Shown here: one piece after another, positions 57,823-64,000 of the stretch
Layout of the letters: every line of letters starts with the position of its first letter
How positions within the stretch are numbered: the stretch's first letter is position 1
Origin: Litsea cubeba
Taxonomy: Eukaryota > Streptophyta > Magnoliopsida > Laurales > Lauraceae
Length of the DNA: 64,000 nucleotides
Reading direction: 5' to 3'
Assembly (NCBI GenBank): GCA_012931725.1
Contig: CM022951.1
Coordinates: 69,267,992 to 69,331,991 of the forward strand
Program-made: the position numbers and the translations under genes
Notes under the pieces: generated by a model
Database searches by the model: none
The model's input: only the letters and a program-made list of their open reading frames with translations
What the model was told of the DNA's origin: nothing

Positions 57823-59779
57823 TAGGGGTGCACATGGGCGATCTGGATCAGTTTAGAGGAAAAAACCATCAACCAAACTGAATCCATCGGTTTTTTATTT
57901 TCCCAAACCGACCGAACCGAACCACCCATGTGCTCAAACCGAACCGAAAGGAACCGGTTCGGTTCGGTTACGGTTTTTTTTTTTCACAAAAAAAAAAATG
58001 ACAGTTCAATTGGTGAGAGACGTTGGACTTTAAGTAACAGAGTGAGAGTTCAAGTCTTATTCAAGTAATTTTTCACATTCCTTTATGTATTTTATAAGAA
58101 ATATATATTTATATAATTGGTTTGGTTTGAGCAGTTTAAAAGCACCTTTAAATTGAAAACTGAACCGGACCGAACGATTTAAAGGAACTCCGAATCGTGA
58201 CCGAACCGATCTACTACAAAGCCGATCCGAACCGCCCGATTCGCATCGGTTTAGCTATTTATCGGTTTTTTTTGTGCACCCCTTGATCGACACTAGAATG
58301 TGCGATGCTTAACCCCAAGACTACGGTGTCGTCAAGTAGTAAATGACTAAAGAGTCTGAACTATCGATCCCACGGAGAGAGGATGGAACAAGGAATGAAT
58401 CCAATTAAAGTAGAATTGAACTAAGAAATAGCTAATAAAGATAATTGAAGTGAGCAATTAAAACTATTAAACTATACAATTTAAATAATTAATTAACAAT
58501 CTAAGATATGAAATTAATTAGTTCTAAGCTAATCTAACAAGCTACACTAAACTAGTGGATGAATGTGGTGGAATTGGAATATTTAAGGTGAAGATGTAGT
58601 GTGAAATGTGTAGGATTTTAAAACAAGTGATGTGAAATGTAAATCTAACAATCTAGAAGCGTAAATAACAAATCAAATAAAGATTAAAATTAACAACAAT
58701 TAAAATAAGAGATTAGGCAATCCAAAATTCACTAAATATATAATTAATCCAATCAATGCATGTTCTAATTCAACTCTCAAATCTACAATCCAATTAGCAA
58801 TCTCTTGCCTAATTGGATTGGATGATATAGCAATGAAGTTTAAAGTAAAGAAAATCAAAAGCCAAGATTATAGATCATCATCTAGCTACCCTAACAATAA
58901 TTCATCAAAATCAAGCTACAAAAGATCAAAGATAAGGGCTCTAGAGCATGTTATGTGAGAGAACTTAGTCAAACTATAAAGTATCAATTGAGAGTATCTA
59001 AGCATTAAGTGTAGAGATAGAACACGAGAAATTAGAGAGATTATCATAATTAGATATAAAATCTATTAATCGATCAAGGCATAAGTATGGAATTTAAACT
59101 AAAACATATATGTAATTGAACTAATCACATTACTTAGTTTTAAAATGATGGCCTATTTCAAGAGCTTTACCCACTGAACATCAAGAAAGAGGTTCAGCTC
59201 TTCATTAATGATCTTCAATTACACACACTCTCTAGATTAGATACACTTAAGCTATTAATTACAATCTAAAAGTATAGAGAATGTAAAATAAAATTATTAA
59301 AAGACTAACTTGCTAAAAGATTTTTTTTCTTTAAAAAAATATTCCAATTTATAGAAACATTGAAGACATTTGATTGGCTCAACCCCTAACCTATTTCATA
59401 CCAACTCAAGCTCTAACCAATACACCAGCCAATCCTTTGTGTTAGAAAATGACTTTTTTTTTTATCCTTAAACTCTGCTCCTCTTATTTTGGAATTCTTA
59501 AACTCTTCCTAAGATTTCTTCATGTTTTATTGAAATCTCTTCTTGATGCCATGAGACATTAGCCGGAAGGTTGGGGTAGTCGCGGGGTCCACCTACACAA
59601 GAGAAATTACATAAAAATGCGTTATAAATAATTGAATTTATGCATGATAATTCGATAATCCGTTAATGATATAGAATGATAAAATCTCCGTGTAAAGCAA
59701 ATGATATGCATATGAGATGTCGATAAAATTCGGACTAATGAGGGATAAAATATACAATATTTAACACTCATCACCCCTA
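57823..59779. mobile_element. hAT-like non-autonomous element, itself interrupted
   Basis: 12-bp inverted repeats TAGGGGTGCACA (57823) and TGTGCACCCCTA (59779 end) are reconstituted once the inserted LTR is set aside. Eight-base flanks TTTATTAG (57815-57822) and CTTATTAG (59780-59787) agree at 7 of 8. An original size of about 468 bp, CCGAACCGAA-rich interior and 8-bp duplication fit a hAT MITE. It sits inside the L1-type LINE. Confidence 0.82.
58284..59773. mobile_element. Solo LTR inserted in the hAT-like element
   Basis: It begins TGATCGACACTAGAATG, ends CACTCATCA, and is flanked by a 5-bp direct repeat CCCCT (58279-58283 and 59774-59778) that belongs to the hAT end. TG...CA ends with a 5-bp duplication and no internal gag/pol over 1,490 bp indicate a solo LTR left by recombination. 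The GATCCCACGGAGAG segment is often seen in plant LTRs. Orientation and superfamily are not determined. Confidence 0.78.
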
Positions 59780-60599
59780 CTTATTAGTGAAGGTCGGTGG
59801 TTGATCCTAGATTACCTCCCTCAGAACATTAAATCTTTCCTTCAATCTGTTAATCAGATTCACATCCTATAAATTCATATAGGAGATTCTGTCATATGAG
59901 CTAGAAAGTAAAAACTCTAAAGGTGTGCTCACCCATTATGATGCTTGAAATTTACTAAGATCCATGGCTTCGTATATGCCTTGGGCTTCTCTTGTTTGGA
60001 ACAACAAGGTCAATCCATGGATATCGTGCCTCATTTGGAGACTAATCCACAAGAAAACACCAACTCAAAATTGGGCCTAATCTGTAGATGTGAATTTGGC
60101 ATCTAGATGTTCTCTTTGTGGTGAGAAGGTTGAATCTGATGGACATTTTTTCTTCATTTGCAATTTTGCTTCTAGAAATGGTTGCTCTCCACAGTGGGTG
60201 GAAACCCTCTCATGCAGCTATCAACAGCCTTGGTTGTTTTTCCAAGTCATTGCAATCATATGGAGATGTAGGAATAAGGCTACCTTTTACGACAAAATAA
60301 CTTCAAAAGAAGGATCCAGAGGACGATTGTTCGAAAATCTCTCCCTCCCCAGCAAGTCTTTGCCAAGTAATGTCCCGAGACCATTTCAAGATATTCTCCT
60401 CCAGTTTTAGACCATCTCTATTTCCCTTTGGGTTTCTTTGAGGTTTCTCTCTTTCTTTCATTTTGCTGATGTGAATCTCCTTTTTTGTCTCATATGAGCT
60501 TGTATAGTAGCCGATTTTCAGCTCGAGGGCCTTTGGCCTGGTTTTATTTCTCTTAAATATACATCTTACCTTTTAAGGAGAAAAAATCGGGTGATCTCT

Positions 60600-61391
60600 T
60601 TGGTGAAGACTTATTTTTTTAATTTTTTCTTTTAAATGCCACAAATGTCCTTGGTTGGAAAAAGAAAATATAGGCCATGCTTACTTTTCTCTCTACCCTC
60701 TCTTTCATCTTTCTTCTTTCTTCTTCTCTTTCCCCTCAAGCATCTTTTTCCTTCGCCACTTGTGACCATCAAATGATTGTGTAATTTTTGATAATTGGAA
60801 ACTAACGGCATTGGTTTGATCTGTGATACACATGGGCTACAAATGATCAGACTTGCGTTATTTTGAGGGGTGCATTAGCTCTTCAAACAATTTGACTTTC
60901 ATTATTAGCATTTTCAACATATAAATGATCTAGATTAGGGATCAGGAATTAACCACTCGAATTATTCCACTGTACAACTTAGATAGTAGTAGGGGACGAG
61001 CATGCCATAGAAAAAAATTGTATTTTCAGTTTCACTTTTTAAAGATAGCTATTTCATAATTCCAAAAACATATTAATGAGCATGTTATTCAACTTCAAGC
61101 TAATATTAAGAGATAAACACCATCCTTATGAATTTTTAAAATTTGGATATGCTTGTACCACATTTCCACTTTGATGTTGTGGCTATTGGTTGTTGCAGAT
61201 GGCTGGTGAGAGGGAAGGGTGCTTGAGGGCAAAGAGATATAAAGAGGAAGATAAAAGAGAGAGAATGAGAGAAAACCAATGCTAGCCCATTCTTTTAAAC
61301 AAAAGATATGAGTCTTCTAGAAAAAAAAAAAAAAAGGAAAAAAGTCACTTGGGCAACCACCTAAAAAGGACCAACTTAGAAGAAGTATAGA
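60600..61391. other. AT-rich spacer
   Basis: A pyrimidine-rich stretch (60690-60745) and an A-run at 61320-61336. No gene recognised. Confidence 0.5.
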
Positions 61392-61399
61392 AAACTTAT

Positions 61400-62126
61400 T
61401 TGGGCTGTAAGCGGCCGGTTTTTGGTCGGTTTAACGACATATGACACCCGGGCCGAAACTTTTGGTTTTATAATTTTGTAATAATCGAAACCGACCAAAG
61501 TACATATACTGGACATTGGAAACCAACATTTCGGTTCGGTCGGTCTTCGGTTAATTGGGTGTTTTTTTTTTTTTTTGGGTTGGGGGGTATTCAGGAAAGA
61601 GAGAAAAATTTCACCCAAATTGAAGACGACACTATGATTTATGAGTAGTTTACAATGAAGAGATGTGCCTTACTGATGGATACAAGGCTAGCCTCAAAGA
61701 TTCTGTGAGGGCTGGCTTGAATGATCAAAATTCCTACAGTTACAAGCAATCCACATGGAGACAATAATGTCACTTTAGAAATATAAAAAACGGTGTGCTC
61801 AATGTAATCATACAAGTATGTACACAAATCACGGTCTGTTTTTTGGTTCTACAAATTAATAACTTATGTTGTTATTTCGTCATATGCCAGCCAGCCACAC
61901 TATTCAACTATCATGGCCTCAAGTGATGTTTTGATAAAAGACTTTGTTCGGTCGGTTCGATTTAACCGAACGGTTTCTACGTAATTATAAAATCCGACCG
62001 TTGAAAAGAAAAAAAACTTATAAAAACCGTTCGGTCGGTTTTGTTTTAAAAAAAAAATCTATAAACCGACCAAACGGTCGGTTCGGCCGGGCGGTTCGGT
62101 TTTCACGGTTAATTTTGACAGCCCTA
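61400..62126. mobile_element. hAT-like non-autonomous element with exact 8-bp target duplication
   Basis: Ends TTGGGCTGTAAGCGG and, on the other strand, TAGGGCTGTCAAAA. The 8-bp direct repeat AAACTTAT lies at 61392-61399 and 62127-62134. The sub-terminal regions are packed with CGGTTCGGT/ACCGACC motifs in opposite orientations, as in the element at 57823. Length is 727 bp with no transposase. Confidence 0.85.
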
Positions 62127-62134
62127 AAACTTAT

Positions 62135-62914
62135 ACACTGGTTTGAAATAAGCAAATTATATTGTCCTTTTTTGAAAACTTAAAGGATCTCTTTAAAAAA
62201 AATGTAACTTTGACATTACATATTGGGTCATCCTAACTCTGCATGCTTGACACACATATTGAGTTGTCTATCCTCGACCAATGGATGTACCTCACATTGA
62301 CCAATGGATAAACCTCACATTCTTTTCTGTTGAGTGTGTGCAAGTGGAGCGCATGGTTCAACTACCCAATCTTTAACAAGTGGTGCTACCATCCATAAAA
62401 TGATACACCAACATTTTGTATGCAAAATTTTGTAGCCCATTGCCTTCCCTTCCCACCCTCCAATGATCAGTTTAAGTGTATGTTTGAGAGGTTTAATTTT
62501 TCCTCTATGGGCTCATTTTGTATGGACTCATTTTCACACAATTTACCCATCTGATTTACACGCAAGATGCATAAATAATTATAAACAAACATGATTGATA
62601 CGTAAATGTTACACATATTCACCATTTACATATGTAAATGAGTGTAGACAAACGACCCCTTAAGGTTCAGAGTAAAATCCACTTTTATTTAAGGAAGTTG
62701 AAGCATTTAGGGTTGAAATGAAATGAAATACATGTGGTTGAAAACAATACTTCATCTGTTGGGTCAGACTCATCTTAATGAAATAGATTTGAAATCTTAA
62801 ACTGTTAAGGCCCATTTAACTTTACTCTACTGTATTTATTGCCTATCCAAACAAAGGAGTCCTATATCTAAACTAACATTACGTAATTCCACATGATAGG
62901 AAGCCCTATATTTG
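62135..62914. other. Spacer before the second rhodanese copy
   Basis: AT-rich, with no supported gene. An imperfect repeat of GACCAATGGAT.(A/T)ACCTCACAT lies at 62276-62318. Confidence 0.5.
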
Positions 62915-64000
62915 GGTGCGTCTCGTGGAAATTATTGCAAGGGTCACCCGTGCCATGGTGGCCGACAACATAGAAAAAAACAAACACAGCAGTCTAGCTT
63001 CTACAGCTCCATGAGGCTGCATTATTATTTCCATATGAAGACAACATATAAGCTGTCAATTTTTTTTAACATATCTTGAATAGATAAATGTGGAGATCCT
63101 AAAGCACCACATCCTCCACTCTCTTTTCTCTCCATCCACACAAAATATCATATTCTAAGTGACCCAGAAACGTTTCATTTGCAGCAGTCATCATCTCAAT
63201 CTGCGCACTTGGCAAGGCCTTAGTATCTCGAGCAATAATGGGATATTATAACGAGATGAAAGCTTTTTCATTAATTAGCACATGGAATCATAGAAGAACT
63301 TGTTCAATGCCCCTTACACAGGTCAGGCATTTATCAAGCTTCTAATGACATATTTCCCAGAAATAGGAACTAATGAAGGCGATAAGATGCAATGGTCATT
63401 AGTCTATTAAGTTGACCACCAAAAGATTCAAGCAGCAGCCTGGCATGGTATGCATGATACTCAATTTCCTCTGCGCCCAAGTTCAATTTACCTTCAAATC
63501 AAATTAGCTATTTGCAAAGAACAAAAACAACTCACTTACAGGTAACTTGAGTACCCCAAACATATAAACCCATTTAGAAAGGACCCAAACATGCAATAGT
63601 CTATGATGAATTTATGAATTCTTGATGATAACTAATATAAGAACGTAGGGAAATCTCATAATATATTGGGACTCTTGCAACAATTCCATCTCCTCAATTA
63701 CTACAAAATCAAATCAAGTACCACTACCACTGCCCTTACCACCAACCGCTTGCAATAGAATAAGCAATTGGAGAAAAAAGTAGGAGACACCACCAATGGT
63801 GGCATACTGTAATTTGGTGGACCCTTCCACATCAGGAAAATCGTCATCAGTGGAGCGATTGAATCCCCCTGCCAGCCACCCCAAGTTCTGATAACCTCCA
63901 TCATGCAATCTCCTGATGGCCATCATGGATCTGATCAAAATTAGATAAGCAGCAGGTGTCATGATCCATAGCCCGAAAAATAAAGACTTCATCACATGGC
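62915..64000. repeat. Right copy of the rhodanese duplication, cut by the window edge
   Basis: Matches 50296-51400 with scattered substitutions, a changed 45-bp stretch near 63190-63235 and a few small indels. Same orientation, 12.6 kb apart. Confidence 0.92.
63714..63930 (-). CDS. Rhodanese-domain protein (STR9/STR10-like), intact last exon
   Basis: The acceptor TTGATCAG|ATCC at 63931/63930 starts the exon in the same phase as the donor of the left copy. The frame reads SMMAIRRLHDGGYQNLGWLA, GGFNRSTDDDFPDVEGSTKL, QYATIGGVSYFFLQLLILLQ and ends VGGKGSGSGT before TGA (63716-63714). The hydrophobic YFFLQLLILL stretch is the C-terminal membrane-type segment of this plastid rhodanese family. The single C lost in the left copy is present here. 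Upstream exons, with the catalytic loop, lie beyond the right edge, so completeness cannot be judged. Confidence 0.82.

Larger units (their letters stand above)
57185..60590 (+). mobile_element. Degenerate L1-type LINE 3' part, split by later insertions
   Basis: Before the insertion (57185-57822): SLARRLIMVKHVLASIPIDI, IMRNFLWSASLFSNHKK, RWIVGIGRTISFWFNPWLD. After it (59780-60420): DYLPQNIKSFLQSVNQIH, MPWASLVWNNKVNPWISCL and a zinc-knuckle-like CSLCGEKVESDGHFFFIC, ending in an AT-rich tail past 60540. This order (post-RT region, W-I-G-G-style box, CxxC...H...C) is that of plant L1 (RIL) elements. Stops and frameshifts abound. Its own 5' part, including the reverse transcriptase core, is missing. 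Confidence 0.75.

Noticed and set aside
1..64000. CRISPR array, operon or bacterial-type system
   Set aside because: The window is plant nuclear DNA. All tandem repeats seen are microsatellites, minisatellites or transposon-linked arrays.

Overview
The window is nuclear DNA of a flowering plant. Genes have many GT-AG introns, the products are plant-specific or plant-typical (plastid-type FAD oxidoreductase, WAVE-DAMPENED2-like protein, ureidoglycolate amidohydrolase, restorer-like PPR protein, plant rhodanese), and the space between them is AT-rich and packed with plant transposon types. I cannot fix the species. All recognised host genes lie on the minus strand.

Layout. 188-10171: eight-exon gene for a plastid-type FAD/NAD(P)-binding oxidoreductase, whose 5.1 kb second intron holds a 5'-truncated RTE-type LINE flanked by a 21-bp target-site duplication. 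12340-17522 (leader further up, towards about 19.7 kb): a WVD2-like/TPX2 microtubule-binding protein gene with a long leader intron full of simple repeats. 19.8-28.6 kb: no host gene, but a TIR element, a MITE-like element, a tRNA-derived SINE with its target duplication and a complete 404-bp TRIM retrotransposon. 28646-39301: a complete twelve-exon gene for ureidoglycolate amidohydrolase, 466 aa, joined exon by exon with consistent phases.

39.8-50.3 kb is a block of gene-capturing and foldback DNA transposons: a Mutator-like element (perfect 9-bp target duplication, TIRs over 200 bp) carrying a broken piece of a pTAC2-like PPR gene plus a minisatellite built on a palindrome; a 4.2-kb inverted-repeat element with arrays of a 21-bp AT-rich unit; and a 1.2-kb foldback element carrying two inverted copies of the 5' end of what looks like an RBR-type ubiquitin ligase gene.

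50.3-64.0 kb holds a direct duplication of at least 1.1 kb containing the 3' part of a rhodanese-domain gene. The left copy is a pseudogene (in-frame TGA plus a one-base deletion); the right copy, cut by the window edge, is intact as far as seen. Between them lie an intronless 684-aa restorer-like P-class PPR gene, a long inverted repeat, and a nested insertion (solo LTR inside a hAT-like element inside an L1-type LINE). A second hAT-like element with an exact 8-bp target duplication follows at 61.4 kb.

The host genes do not form a pathway: they act in plastid redox metabolism, cortical microtubules, ureide breakdown in the ER and probably organelle RNA processing. I saw no CRISPR array, rRNA gene or convincing tRNA gene. 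No clearly undescribed system is proven. The most unusual pieces are the gene-capturing foldback elements, the palindromic minisatellite, the broken/intact rhodanese pair and a splice-phase conflict in the WVD2-like gene.
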